From positions 1 through 17,885 of the forward strand of contig QANA01000007.1 of the NCBI GenBank assembly GCA_003149735.1: a stretch of 17,885 nt of DNA. Reading direction: 5' to 3'. Of the stretch, positions 8,072 through 15,596 are shown in pieces. The notes beneath the pieces were generated by a model, which saw only the letters and a list, made by a program, of their open reading frames with translations, searched no databases and had not been told where the DNA came from. Source of the DNA: Clostridiales bacterium. GTDB lineage: Bacteria; Bacillota_A; Clostridia; Christensenellales; Christensenellaceae. The position numbers were made by a program, and so were the translations under genes. Every line of letters begins with the position of its first letter. Position 1 is the stretch's first letter.

Positions 8072-8092
8072 CTTGTACCAGCTCCTTTTCAT

Positions 8093-8122
8093 CCGGGCCA
8101 TCCGCATACGCAAACGGCCCGG
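8093..8122 (-). repeat. GC-rich stem-loop between feoB and the FeoB-associated gene
   Basis: CCGGGCC (8093-8099) and GGCCCGG (8116-8122) form a 7-bp GC-only stem with a 16-nt loop in the 66-nt gap after the feoB stop. No T tract follows on the minus strand, so it is not a classical terminator. It could stabilise the feoB message end or set the ratio of the two proteins. Confidence 0.6.
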
Positions 8123-8137
8123 GCTGTTTACAATTTG

Positions 8138-10645
8138 CTATTTTGTTTTTACCGCGACGTCAGTTGTCAGCTTTGTAGCTTCTTTATACGGTCTGAACAA
8201 CATGTAAAGCATGCATGCCAGTACTACCACTGCAAAAATCAAGCCGATCACCTGTACATTTCCGGCAAACAGTCTGCCAAACTGATTGATCATCAGCGCC
8301 ACTACATAAGCAAAAACGCATTGATACGCAATCGCAAACCACGTCCATTTGGGATTGTTCATTTCTCTTCTGATAGCGCCAATCGCCGCAAAGCAGGGGG
8401 CGCACAGGAGGTTAAACGCCAGGAAAGAATATCCGCTTACCGGAGTAAATACGGAAGCCAGTGTCGTATAGACATTTCCCGCAGCACCATAGAGAATCCC
8501 CATCGTACCTACAATATTTTCCTTTGCCACCAAACCGGTAATGGATGCAACGGCTGCTTCCCAGGTTCCCCAGCCCAGCGGTGCAAAAATCCAGGCAATC
8601 GCGCTGCCGACTGCAGCCAACAGGGAATAGTTCAATTCATCCTCTGTCAACAGACGGAAGGTTCCATCCACAAAGCCAAAATAAGAAGTGAACCAGACAA
8701 GAATTGTGGAAAGCAGAATAATCGTACCTGCCTTTTTAATAAAGGACCATCCGCGTTCCCACATCGATCTCAGTACATTGCCTGCTGTCGGCCAATGATA
8801 TGCAGGAAGTTCCATTACAAAAGGAGCAGGATCGCCGGAGAACATTTTCGTCTTCTTCAACATAATGCCGGAGACGATGATGGAAAGCATCCCCAGGAAA
8901 TAAGCCGAAGTGGAAATCCAGGGAGATCCTCCAAAAATTGCGCCCGCAATCATGGCAATAAAGGGCACTTTTGCTCCGCAGGGAATGAAGGTCGTAGTCA
9001 TAATCGTCATGCGGCGATCCCGTTCATTTTCAATGGTTCGCGACGCCATAATGCCGGGAATACCGCAACCTGTGCCGATCAGCATGGGGATAAAGGATTT
9101 ACCGGAAAGGCCGAATTTGCGGAAAATACGATCCAGCACAAAGGCAATACGCGCCATATATCCGCAGGCTTCCAGGAACGCCAGCAGCAGGAACAAAACC
9201 AGCATCTGCGGCACAAAGCCCAGTACTGCGCCTACACCGGCCACAATGCCATCCAAAATCAAACCACTTAACCAATCGGCAGCTCCTATCGCTTGCAATC
9301 CGCTTTCTACCAGGACAGGAATGCCCGGCACCCATATTCCGTAAGCAGAAGTATCAGGTGCACCATAAGCTTCTTTATATTCCATATCAAGATATTCAGT
9401 CACCGCTGCCTGCAGATCTTCTCTGGTTACACCCGGCACTTCTGTCACTTCCAGGGTCTCTTCATCTTCTACTTCATAGGAAAGAGACGCATCCAACGGC
9501 GTCAGGGCAATCAACTGATCAAGCGCTGCTTTTGCCGTTTCTTCTTCATAAGTTTCCGCTTCTGCATCCAGTGCCTGAACAATTTCCTCTGTTCCGTACT
9601 CAGATGCAAAGGCATCAATAATCAAGTCTGTATCGCCATACTGTTCTGCTGCTTCCTCATATTGTGCCGAACCAATTCCAAACAGATGCCAACCATCGCC
9701 AAACAAACCATCATTTGCCCAATCCGTAGCAGCCGAACCTACGGTTACCATAGAAATATAGTAGACCAGGAACATCACCAATGCAAAAATCGGTAATCCC
9801 AACCAGCGATTCGTCACTACGCGGTCAATTTTATCGGATGTAGAGAGTTTTCCCGTATGCTTTTTCTTATAGCATGCTTTCATAATAGAAGCTATGTAAA
9901 GATAGCGCTCATTGGTGATGATGGATTCTGCATCATCATCCATTTCCTGCTCTACCGCCTGAATATCGTTTTCCATATGAGCGCGCAAATCCGCATCCAG
10001 TTTCAATTCCTGCAGCACTTTTTCATCACGCTCAAAAATTTTAATCGCATACCAGCGTTGTTGTTCTTCCGGCAACCCATGCACTGCTGCCTCCTCGATA
10101 TGTGCCAGCGCATGCTCTACCACACCCGAGAAAGTATGCATCGGCACTGTCTTGACATTTTTGGCAGCGTCAATTGCTGCTTCTGCCGCTTCTTGAATAC
10201 CGGTACCTTTCAAGGCAGAGATTTCAACGATTTTGCAGCCTAATTGTCTGGATAATTCCTCTGTATTAATGTGATCCCCGTTTTTCTTCACGATATCCAT
10301 CATATTAATGGCAATCACCACAGGAATTCCCAGTTCCGTTAACTGTGTCGTCAGATAGAGGTTCCGCTCCAAATTCGTGCCATCAACAATATTCAGGATT
10401 GCATCCGGGCGTTCTCCAACCAAATAATTTCTCGAAACCACTTCCTCCAACGTATAGGGAGAAAGTGAATAAATTCCGGGAAGGTCGGTAATGATTACAT
10501 CGTCATGTTTTTTCAATTTACCTTCTTTTTTCTCCACTGTAACACCCGGCCAGTTACCCACAAACTGATTGGAGCCGGTCAGCGCGTTAAACAGTGTAGT
10601 CTTACCACTGTTAGGGTTGCCTGCAAGCGCAATACGTAAACTCAT
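8138..10645 (-). CDS. feoB: Ferrous iron transport protein B with a long extracytoplasmic insert
   Basis: FeoB imports Fe(II) across the cytoplasmic membrane, coupled to a cytosolic G domain. The 835-aa protein shows G1 GNPNSGKT (9-16), G3 DLPG (54-57), G4 NMMD (114-117) and G5 SALKG (143-147). A helical region and the multi-pass core follow, with the gate motifs GTGCGIPG (524-531) and PCGAKVP (555-561) and a CAPC motif (748-751). It exceeds the roughly 700-770 aa of well-known FeoBs mainly by an acidic stretch at about 327-437, between the first membrane segment (about 283-303) and the second. The ATG at 10643-10645 has GAGGA 7 nt upstream. It lies 85 nt after feoA, and that gap holds a candidate operator. 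Confidence 0.97.
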   Translation of the reverse strand: MSLRIALAGNPNSGKTTLFNALTGSNQFVGNWPGVTVEKKEGKLKKHDDVIITDLPGIYSLSPYTLEEVVSRNYLVGERPDAILNIVDGTNLERNLYLTTQLTELGIPVVIAINMMDIVKKNGDHINTEELSRQLGCKIVEISALKGTGIQEAAEAAIDAAKNVKTVPMHTFSGVVEHALAHIEEAAVHGLPEEQQRWYAIKIFERDEKVLQELKLDADLRAHMENDIQAVEQEMDDDAESIITNERYLYIASIMKACYKKKHTGKLSTSDKIDRVVTNRWLGLPIFALVMFLVYYISMVTVGSAATDWANDGLFGDGWHLFGIGSAQYEEAAEQYGDTDLIIDAFASEYGTEEIVQALDAEAETYEEETAKAALDQLIALTPLDASLSYEVEDEETLEVTEVPGVTREDLQAAVTEYLDMEYKEAYGAPDTSAYGIWVPGIPVLVESGLQAIGAADWLSGLILDGIVAGVGAVLGFVPQMLVLFLLLAFLEACGYMARIAFVLDRIFRKFGLSGKSFIPMLIGTGCGIPGIMASRTIENERDRRMTIMTTTFIPCGAKVPFIAMIAGAIFGGSPWISTSAYFLGMLSIIVSGIMLKKTKMFSGDPAPFVMELPAYHWPTAGNVLRSMWERGWSFIKKAGTIILLSTILVWFTSYFGFVDGTFRLLTEDELNYSLLAAVGSAIAWIFAPLGWGTWEAAVASITGLVAKENIVGTMGILYGAAGNVYTTLASVFTPVSGYSFLAFNLLCAPCFAAIGAIRREMNNPKWTWFAIAYQCVFAYVVALMINQFGRLFAGNVQVIGLIFAVVVLACMLYMLFRPYKEATKLTTDVAVKTK

Positions 10646-10665
10646 TTTAAAATCCTCTTCTATAT

Positions 10666-10687
10666 TAAGTTAGCAATAACTAACTTA
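10666..10687. promoter_or_regulatory. Candidate DtxR-type operator before feoB
   Basis: TAAGTTAG (10666-10673) and CTAACTTA (10680-10687) form a perfect 8-bp inverted repeat around 6 nt. It contains the GTTAGC and CTAAC half-sites seen in the two repeats near the feo promoter. On the minus strand, TATAAG partly overlaps its upstream edge and could be the -10 of an internal feoB promoter. Binding by the DtxR-like protein encoded at 11,460 is inferred from this motif sharing. Confidence 0.6.
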
Positions 10688-10730
10688 TATTCAAAAAAAA
10701 TATATCCTTTTTTTAATAATACGATGACTC

Positions 10731-10952
10731 TTATTCCACTTCAATCATTTCTGCATCCGCTTTACGCAGCGAAAGTTCATAACCGCGTACCGTCACTTCG
10801 ATAGGATCCCCAAGCGGCGCCACTTTGCGCACATATACTTCCGTTCCTCTTGTCAAACCCATATCCATAATGCGGCGCTTTACGGCACCTTCTCCATGAA
10901 GTTTGACAACTTTTACCGTCTGTGCAACCTTCACTTCTCTCAGTGTTTTCAT
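10731..10952 (-). CDS. feoA: FeoA-family protein (73 aa)
   Basis: This is a small cytosolic SH3-like protein needed with FeoB for Fe(II) uptake. The 73-aa length is typical for FeoA. It shows the family pattern of a GEGAVKRRIMDMGLTRG segment (20-36), a VAPLGDPIEV strand (44-53) and a C-terminal YELSLRKADAEMI. The ATG at 10950-10952 follows AAGGAGG at 9-nt spacing. It lies 44 nt after a second FeoA-like gene and 85 nt before feoB. Confidence 0.93.
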   Translation of the reverse strand: MKTLREVKVAQTVKVVKLHGEGAVKRRIMDMGLTRGTEVYVRKVAPLGDPIEVTVRGYELSLRKADAEMIEVE

Positions 10953-10996
10953 TGCATTTTTCCTCCTTATGCCATATTTTCACTATCTGATAAAAA

Positions 10997-11209
10997 TCAA
11001 ATAAGGATTTTCCGAGCCATTTCCTCGCTAATCGCCACACGAGATTCCTTCACATTGACGATCACATTGCCGCCCAACGCGCTTATAATACTCACTCTAC
11101 CGCCTACTACAAACCCAAGATCAGCCAAATGTTTTTTGACTTCCGGAGTTCCGCCGATCCTGCGAATGGTATTCTCTTCTCCAAGCTCTGCCAAAACCAA
11201 CGGCATCAT
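10997..11209 (-). CDS. Second FeoA-family protein (70 aa)
   Basis: This is a 70-aa SH3-like FeoA-domain protein. It has the diagnostic KKHLADLGFVVGGRV stretch (25-39) and an ALGGNVIV strand, and it ends in RVAISEEMARKI. It differs clearly in sequence from the 73-aa FeoA that follows, so it is an old paralogue and not a recent duplicate. Tandem feoA genes before feoB are common in Clostridia. The start is one of two adjacent ATGs (11204-11209), with GGGAG 8 nt upstream of the first. It is the first gene of the feo operon, directly behind the promoter and two candidate operators. Confidence 0.91.
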   Translation of the reverse strand: MMPLVLAELGEENTIRRIGGTPEVKKHLADLGFVVGGRVSIISALGGNVIVNVKESRVAISEEMARKILI

Positions 11210-11238
11210 TTTTGTTCTCCCTTTCCAAGCTTATATAA

Positions 11239-11253
11239 TTAGCCTATGCTAAC
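11239..11253. promoter_or_regulatory. Candidate DtxR-type operator in the feo leader
   Basis: TTAGC (11239-11243), 4 nt, then GCTAAC (11248-11253) repeats the half-sites of the more perfect box at 11269-11290, in the stretch transcribed as the feo 5' leader. The spacing to the other box (about 34 bp centre to centre) would allow cooperative binding. Confidence 0.6.
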
Positions 11254-11268
11254 CATATAGTAAAAATT

Positions 11269-11290
11269 ATAGTTAGCATTCGCTAACTAT
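11269..11290. promoter_or_regulatory. Candidate DtxR-type operator at the feo transcription start
   Basis: ATAGTTAGC (11269-11277), ATTC, then GCTAACTAT (11282-11290) is a perfect 9-bp inverted repeat. It begins 4 bp downstream of the feo -10 box and covers the expected start of transcription, where a repressor site should be. The half-site TTAGC resembles the TTAGG/TTAGC half-sites of DtxR/IdeR operators. Binding by the neighbouring DtxR-like protein is inferred. Confidence 0.75.
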
Positions 11291-11294
11291 GTAT

Positions 11295-11323
11295 ATATTA
11301 TGCCATCTTCCGTCGATTGTCAA
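11295..11323 (-). promoter_or_regulatory. Promoter of the feo operon
   Basis: On the minus strand TTGACA (11318-11323) is followed after exactly 17 nt by TAATAT (11295-11300), close to the sigma-A consensus. It leaves a leader of about 80 nt before the first feoA start. A 9-bp inverted repeat lies just downstream of the -10 box. Confidence 0.85.
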
Positions 11324-11459
11324 TACTTTCTTTACAAAAAAATACACCATTTATTGACACCTGTCATGATGGAAAAGGCCCTGCATTTCTTGCCAAACAC
11401 AGTACTTTTTGTTATTGTTAATATAAATTAAGTTCCATTGCCGTGAAAGGAATCCTGCC

Positions 11460-11849
11460 ATGAAAATATATGAATCAGCAGAAAATTATTTGGAGATGAT
11501 CTACATACTCAGCAAAAAGCAAAGTGAAGTGCGCTCCATCGATGTTGCCGCTGAAACCGGTTTTACCAAACCCAGCGTAAGCCGTGCCATGAAAAATCTG
11601 CGTCAAAGCGGTCATATTTTAATGGATGAAAAAGGGTATCTCACGCTTACGCCCCTGGGATTGGAAGTGGCAGAAAAGGTATATGAGCGCCATGAGCTGT
11701 TCTCCAAGCTGCTTATGTGTATTGGCGTCAGCCCTGAAACTGCCTTAGCCGATGCCTGTCGAATTGAACATGTTATCAGCAGTGAAACATTTGATCGCAT
11801 TAAAGATTTTGCCCGTCAATATATTGTTGAGCATCCGCATGAAAAGTAA
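11460..11849 (+). CDS. DtxR-family iron-dependent transcriptional regulator, short form
   Basis: This is a metal-activated DNA-binding repressor, 129 aa. It has an N-terminal winged helix (about 1-65, recognition helix near TKPSVSRAMKNL, 36-47) and a dimerisation/metal domain (66-125). It lacks the C-terminal SH3-like domain of DtxR/IdeR and so has MntR-like size. The metal motif C100-x-x-E103-H104 (CRIEHVIS) matches the Cys-Glu-His set of DtxR, where Mn-sensing MntR has Glu in place of Cys; H78 is also kept. N9 stands where DtxR has Met10 and MntR has Asp8. Iron sensing is therefore likelier than Mn, but not proven. It is divergent from the feo operon across three candidate operator repeats. 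The ATG follows AAAGGA at normal spacing. Confidence 0.9.
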   Translation: MKIYESAENYLEMIYILSKKQSEVRSIDVAAETGFTKPSVSRAMKNLRQSGHILMDEKGYLTLTPLGLEVAEKVYERHELFSKLLMCIGVSPETALADACRIEHVISSETFDRIKDFARQYIVEHPHEK

Positions 11850-12966
11850 TCATCCTAAAAATTCCAAGCTGTTTCCTCTTGCGTTTCAGTTATGTATTGG
11901 CACGCTGAACGGGCTTGCTGTCGGTTGGAGTACGCTTCGTTATCTGCATACGGCAAACTATCCCTCTATTCTGTTTGCCCTATTTTTTCTGTTCGTTTCC
12001 TATTTTCTTTCCGTTGCGCTTCACGAAAGCGGGCATTGTTTATTCGGCCTGCTTTCGGGATACCGGTTCCTCTCTTTTCGGTTAGGCAATTGGATCCTGT
12101 TAAAAACAGCATCCGGATTTCGGTTTGGGCGCTATAATCTGCATGGAACAGGCGGGCAATGTCTGATGCTGCCACCCGAGACAAACTCCGGAGATTATCC
12201 TTATCGCCTTTACCATGCCGGAGGATTGCTCACCAATCTGTTTTTTCTTTTATTAACCGGCCTGCTTTACTATTGGCTTCCCCCTTCTCTATTTTCCCTG
12301 TTTTGTTTTTATTTGGCAGCCTGGAATGCCTTTGCCCTGTTGCTCAACGGCATCCCTATGGAATTCGAAGGGCTGGCCAACGATGGAAAAAATTTATTTT
12401 CCGCCCAGAAAGATCCCATCGCCCTGCAGGCCATGCGTATTCAGTTGCAGACTATCCGTCATCTGACAGAGGGCAACGGATTTGCCTCCCTCCCCGAAGA
12501 TTTTTTTGCACTTCCCTCCGACGCCGATTTGCGCAACCCGCTCATCGGTACTGTCGCCGTATTACACTGCAGCAATCTGTTAGCTCGTCATTCCTTTACG
12601 CAGGCAGCGCAACAGATACAATCCCTGCTGGCCACCCAATCCCTTTCTTCTTTTCTGAGCAATCAGTTGCGCTGCGAGCTGCTCTATCTGCAGTTGCTTC
12701 AGGGGGAAAACGGCGCTGCTCAGCAATCTTACAATGCCGATTTGAAAAAATATCTCCAATTGTACAAGCATTCACTCAGCGCACAGCGTTTACTTTATAC
12801 GATAGCAATCCTTTTGGAAAAAGATATGACAAAAGCCACACACGCACTCTCTGCTTTTGAAAAAATTGCAGTCTCTTATCCCTATGCGGGTGAATTGCAG
12901 GACGAACGATGCTTTTTACAATTAGCTTATGAAAAGGCTTTAAGCTTAAATTTGACTAACTGTTAA
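11839..12966 (+). CDS. Uncharacterised M50-type membrane metalloprotease
   Basis: This is a predicted site-2-protease-like zinc protease in the membrane, 375 aa. Membrane segments are near 11-33, 43-61, 126-146 and 148-170. The HEXXH zinc motif is HESGH (62-66) at the end of the second segment. The partner motif NGIPMEFEGLANDG (170-183) fits the NxxP...DG third zinc ligand site of family M50. Residues about 190-375 are soluble and mostly helical, possibly a TPR-like regulatory part. The ATG at 11839-11841 overlaps the end of the dtxR-like gene by 11 nt with no clear ribosome binding site of its own, pointing to translational coupling. The substrate is unknown. It ends before a shared terminator. 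Confidence 0.75.
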   Translation: MKSNHPKNSKLFPLAFQLCIGTLNGLAVGWSTLRYLHTANYPSILFALFFLFVSYFLSVALHESGHCLFGLLSGYRFLSFRLGNWILLKTASGFRFGRYNLHGTGGQCLMLPPETNSGDYPYRLYHAGGLLTNLFFLLLTGLLYYWLPPSLFSLFCFYLAAWNAFALLLNGIPMEFEGLANDGKNLFSAQKDPIALQAMRIQLQTIRHLTEGNGFASLPEDFFALPSDADLRNPLIGTVAVLHCSNLLARHSFTQAAQQIQSLLATQSLSSFLSNQLRCELLYLQLLQGENGAAQQSYNADLKKYLQLYKHSLSAQRLLYTIAILLEKDMTKATHALSAFEKIAVSYPYAGELQDERCFLQLAYEKALSLNLTNC

Positions 12967-12997
12967 ATCCTATTTCCTCGCTTATCGGCAAAAAAGA

Positions 12998-13026
12998 TGG
13001 CGGTGTATTCACAAAATACACCGCCA
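12998..13026. terminator. Bidirectional intrinsic terminator
   Basis: TGGCGGTGTATT (12998-13009) and AATACACCGCCA (13015-13026) form a perfect 12-bp stem with a 5-nt loop. CTTTT follows on the plus strand, and TCTTTTTT follows on the minus strand. It sits between the convergent M50 protease gene and lipoprotein gene and can serve both. Confidence 0.92.
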
Positions 13027-13180
13027 CTTTTAATAGGAAAGGAAAAGTTTATTTATAAACCCTCATGCGAGAATTTATCGATGATACACGAAAACCACGC
13101 TTTCGTAACTTCATTATATAGTATATTTTTTAAAATACTCTGAATTTCATCTGAAAATCAAAAAGTTCAGACAATTTTTC

Positions 13181-14275
13181 TTACACCAGCTTTGCGTTGT
13201 CCACTACCAAATCGTAGACTCTGTTCTGCAAAATCGCCTGTGTAATATTATCTTTTCCATAGTAATCTTCAAATGTCGAACCGTACACGCTTTCAAAATT
13301 CTCATCGGAAGCATATCCCAAGGACTGCATCAGCGATTGTTTTTCCTGCTCATATTCTTCTTCACCAAGTTCCATGCCCTCTGCTTCTGCAATCGCTCGC
13401 ACAATCAGCTCATCGCCGATTTCCGTATATGCCCATCCGTAAACAGTCTCCGTAAACTCCTCTTCGGTGATCCCGTAATTGGCCTGGAGATAATCATTCA
13501 ATTCGGAATTGCTGTATTGCGCCAAAGAAGTGTAATAATCCACATATTCCGCGACATACGCCTCAATCTGGCTGTCGGGGTAAGAGTTAAACATGCAGTT
13601 GCTGCGCACCACTTCCCAAATCGCCTGCAACTGTGCAGTCTCTGCTTCTTCCGCAAACTGCGCTTTCAAACTGGCTTCCAATCCCTCTTCATAAGCCGCT
13701 ACCGTATCATACGAAAGATTTTCCGCTACAAATGCATCGTTATATTCGGGAAGCTCTGCCTGATAGACTTCTTCCAACACGATCTCAAAATAGGCATCTT
13801 TTCCTGCAAAATCTGCCGACCAATAGTCTTCTGGGAAAGTCACATCCACCTGTTTGGTTTCACCAGCCTGCATCCCCACAATACCTTCTTCAAACCCGGG
13901 AATATATTCTCCAAGGCCAAGAATAATCGATTCGCTGGAAGCGGAGCCTCCTTCAAACAGTTCGCCATCCATATATCCCTGATAGCTGGCAACCACTTTA
14001 TCGCCCTCGGCTGCAGCACGCTCTACCTGTTCATATTCTGCATAGCTATATAGCATCTGTCGGATATTCAAGTCCAGAATTTCCGGGGTTACTTCTTCCG
14101 CTTTCACCAGCTGCGCTTCTACGCCGAGATACTCACCCAAGGAAACGTAATAACTTGCCTCATGCTCTTTTTCTTCAAAAGGCTTCAAGAGATTTTTCTC
14201 TTCTGCACAGCCCGCCAGCCCCATCATAAAAACAGCAAGCAGCAAAGCCGCTGTTATTCTTCTCATTTTTTTCAT
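13181..14275 (-). CDS. Lipoprotein with FKBP domain and trigger-factor-like C-terminus
   Basis: This is a predicted surface-anchored peptidyl-prolyl isomerase/chaperone, 364 aa. A basic N-terminus and hydrophobic stretch end in the lipobox LAGC (C23). An FKBP-type isomerase domain follows at about 91-171, with GDKVVASYQGYMDG (91-104), GLGEYIPGFEEGIVGM (120-135) and VTFPEDY. The rest resembles the helical substrate-binding region of trigger factor. It lacks the ribosome-binding N-domain, so it is not the cytosolic Tig; a role in folding exported proteins is inferred. It is very acidic. The start ATG 14273-14275 gives a compact signal peptide but its AAAGGAG is about 12 nt away; ATG 14311 with GGGG upstream is an alternative. 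It lies 98 nt after the yjjB-like gene. Confidence 0.85.
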   Translation of the reverse strand: MKKMRRITAALLLAVFMMGLAGCAEEKNLLKPFEEKEHEASYYVSLGEYLGVEAQLVKAEEVTPEILDLNIRQMLYSYAEYEQVERAAAEGDKVVASYQGYMDGELFEGGSASSESIILGLGEYIPGFEEGIVGMQAGETKQVDVTFPEDYWSADFAGKDAYFEIVLEEVYQAELPEYNDAFVAENLSYDTVAAYEEGLEASLKAQFAEEAETAQLQAIWEVVRSNCMFNSYPDSQIEAYVAEYVDYYTSLAQYSNSELNDYLQANYGITEEEFTETVYGWAYTEIGDELIVRAIAEAEGMELGEEEYEQEKQSLMQSLGYASDENFESVYGSTFEDYYGKDNITQAILQNRVYDLVVDNAKLV

Positions 14276-14373
14276 ATTCAGGGAAAACTCCTTTTTGTGA
14301 TACTGTTTCATTTTACCCCATTCGCTCTTTAAAAGCAATTTTTCTATCTGCTTATTTACAAAAAATGTGCAAT

Positions 14374-14817
14374 TCAATCGTTATTTCTCTTAATATGGAA
14401 AAATCGGAACATTCCGCTGGGCAGTTCAAAAACCAAGGCAATCGCTAAAATAATAGCGCCTACCATCTTAATTGCAGCCAATCCCTGAACAAGTGACTCC
14501 TGCAATTGATTGTTCACCAAATAGTAAACCGTCTGATAAATGCTGGTACCCGGAATCAGTGGAAGAATGCCGGGAATAAATACCGTTGCCGGGCATTGTT
14601 TATACACTGCAAAAAAACGGGATAACAACATAATCAGCACGGTTGCAAAAAAGATTGAGGTGGTTTTACCGCAGCCAATATATTCTGTCAATGCTAAATA
14701 AACTCCCCAACCGGCTCCGCCGATCAGACCGCAATAAAGATAATACTTCTTTTGCACGCCAAAGAGCAGAGAAAATGCAATAGTCCCTGCAGCTGCCATG
14801 CCTATTTGAAGAATCAT
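14374..14817 (-). CDS. Threonine/serine exporter family, small subunit (YjjB-like)
   Basis: This is a 147-aa membrane protein with about four or five hydrophobic segments. It carries the family motif FIPGILPLIPG (80-90) of the ThrE C-terminal domain (YjjB/DUF3815). In E. coli YjjB works with YjjP to export succinate, and in Corynebacterium the fused ThrE exports threonine and serine; the substrate here is not known. The ATG at 14815-14817 overlaps the YjjP-like stop as ATGA and has GGGAGG about 9 nt upstream. Coupled translation fits a two-subunit transporter. Confidence 0.9.
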   Translation of the reverse strand: MILQIGMAAAGTIAFSLLFGVQKKYYLYCGLIGGAGWGVYLALTEYIGCGKTTSIFFATVLIMLLSRFFAVYKQCPATVFIPGILPLIPGTSIYQTVYYLVNNQLQESLVQGLAAIKMVGAIILAIALVFELPSGMFRFFHIKRNND

Positions 14818-15596
14818 AATAAAATTCCTCCCAAAAGAGAACGGCAAAAAGCAAAGGTGACGCCCACTCCAACGGCGATGCTGATAAATCCAAGCAATGC
14901 ATCCAACAGGCGCACCGTGCCGGAAATATAATCACCGCCAGTCATATCCCGTATCCCACTGGTCAGGGCAACGCCCGGAATTAACTGTGTAATGGAACCA
15001 ACCACCATATTGCCAAGATTTTTCCCAAATCCGATCCTACAACAAAGTATGCACAACAACGCAATCAATGCGCTGTTGCACAAATTTCCCACCAACCGTG
15101 ACAGATGTTTATCGCTGACAAAATACATGAAAAAGTATAGTATCATACTGACTGCACATACTGCCACAAAATCCATAAAATCTGCCCGCAGCAATGCGCA
15201 AAAACAAGCGCTGCCCATACCCGAAGCCAGCACCTGCAGCCAAAATGCCGGTTTTTCCATTTTTTCTATTGTTTCCAGTTTCTTCCACGCTTGTTCGCAG
15301 GTATACTTTCCCTTTTCAATTTCCCTGGATAACTGGTTCACCTCAGTAATTTTATCCAGGCGTACACTGCTGACGGGAATATGTTCTATTTTTGCGCTCT
15401 GCGCCTGTCCCTGCATATTGCAGGTTGCTATAATTGCATTTCCCATCACAGCAAATCCTGCAGTCTCTATTCCGTAATACTCCATAATGCGGCGCATCGT
15501 TTCTTCTACGCGAAATATCTCCGCACCACTCTCCAGCAGAATTTTTCCTGCCTTTGTCGCCAGTTCCAATACCTGCTGCCCATTGATTTCTGCCAT
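14814..15596 (-). CDS. Threonine/serine exporter family, large subunit (YjjP-like)
   Basis: This is a 260-aa protein with a soluble N-terminal part (about 1-115) followed by about five membrane segments. The opening ESGAEIFRVEETM (22-34) and the later PGVALTSGIRDM (207-218) are typical of the ThrE/YjjP N-terminal domain. With the next gene it makes the split form of ThrE. The ATG at 15594-15596 has AAGGAG 7 nt upstream and gives the usual N-terminus; the frame is open further back to 15662 without a better signal. It is likely the first gene of a unit with yjjB-like and perhaps the lipoprotein gene. Confidence 0.91.
   Translation of the reverse strand: MAEINGQQVLELATKAGKILLESGAEIFRVEETMRRIMEYYGIETAGFAVMGNAIIATCNMQGQAQSAKIEHIPVSSVRLDKITEVNQLSREIEKGKYTCEQAWKKLETIEKMEKPAFWLQVLASGMGSACFCALLRADFMDFVAVCAVSMILYFFMYFVSDKHLSRLVGNLCNSALIALLCILCCRIGFGKNLGNMVVGSITQLIPGVALTSGIRDMTGGDYISGTVRLLDALLGFISIAVGVGVTFAFCRSLLGGILL

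Noticed and set aside
8135..9271. Long plus-strand open frame of 378 codons opposite feoB
   Set aside because: It is antisense to the unmistakable feoB coding sequence and has a His/Arg/Ser-rich composition without any domain, so it is a shadow frame.
11355..11366. TGACA-CC-TGTCA palindrome upstream of the dtxR-like gene
   Set aside because: Short, single copy, unlike the feo boxes, and half of it is simply a TTGACA hexamer. No matching -10 lies at the right distance.
12159..12860. Plus-strand 233-codon frame inside the M50 protease gene
   Set aside because: It overlaps the HEXXH protease gene in another frame, is Arg/Ser/Pro-rich and has no ribosome binding site.
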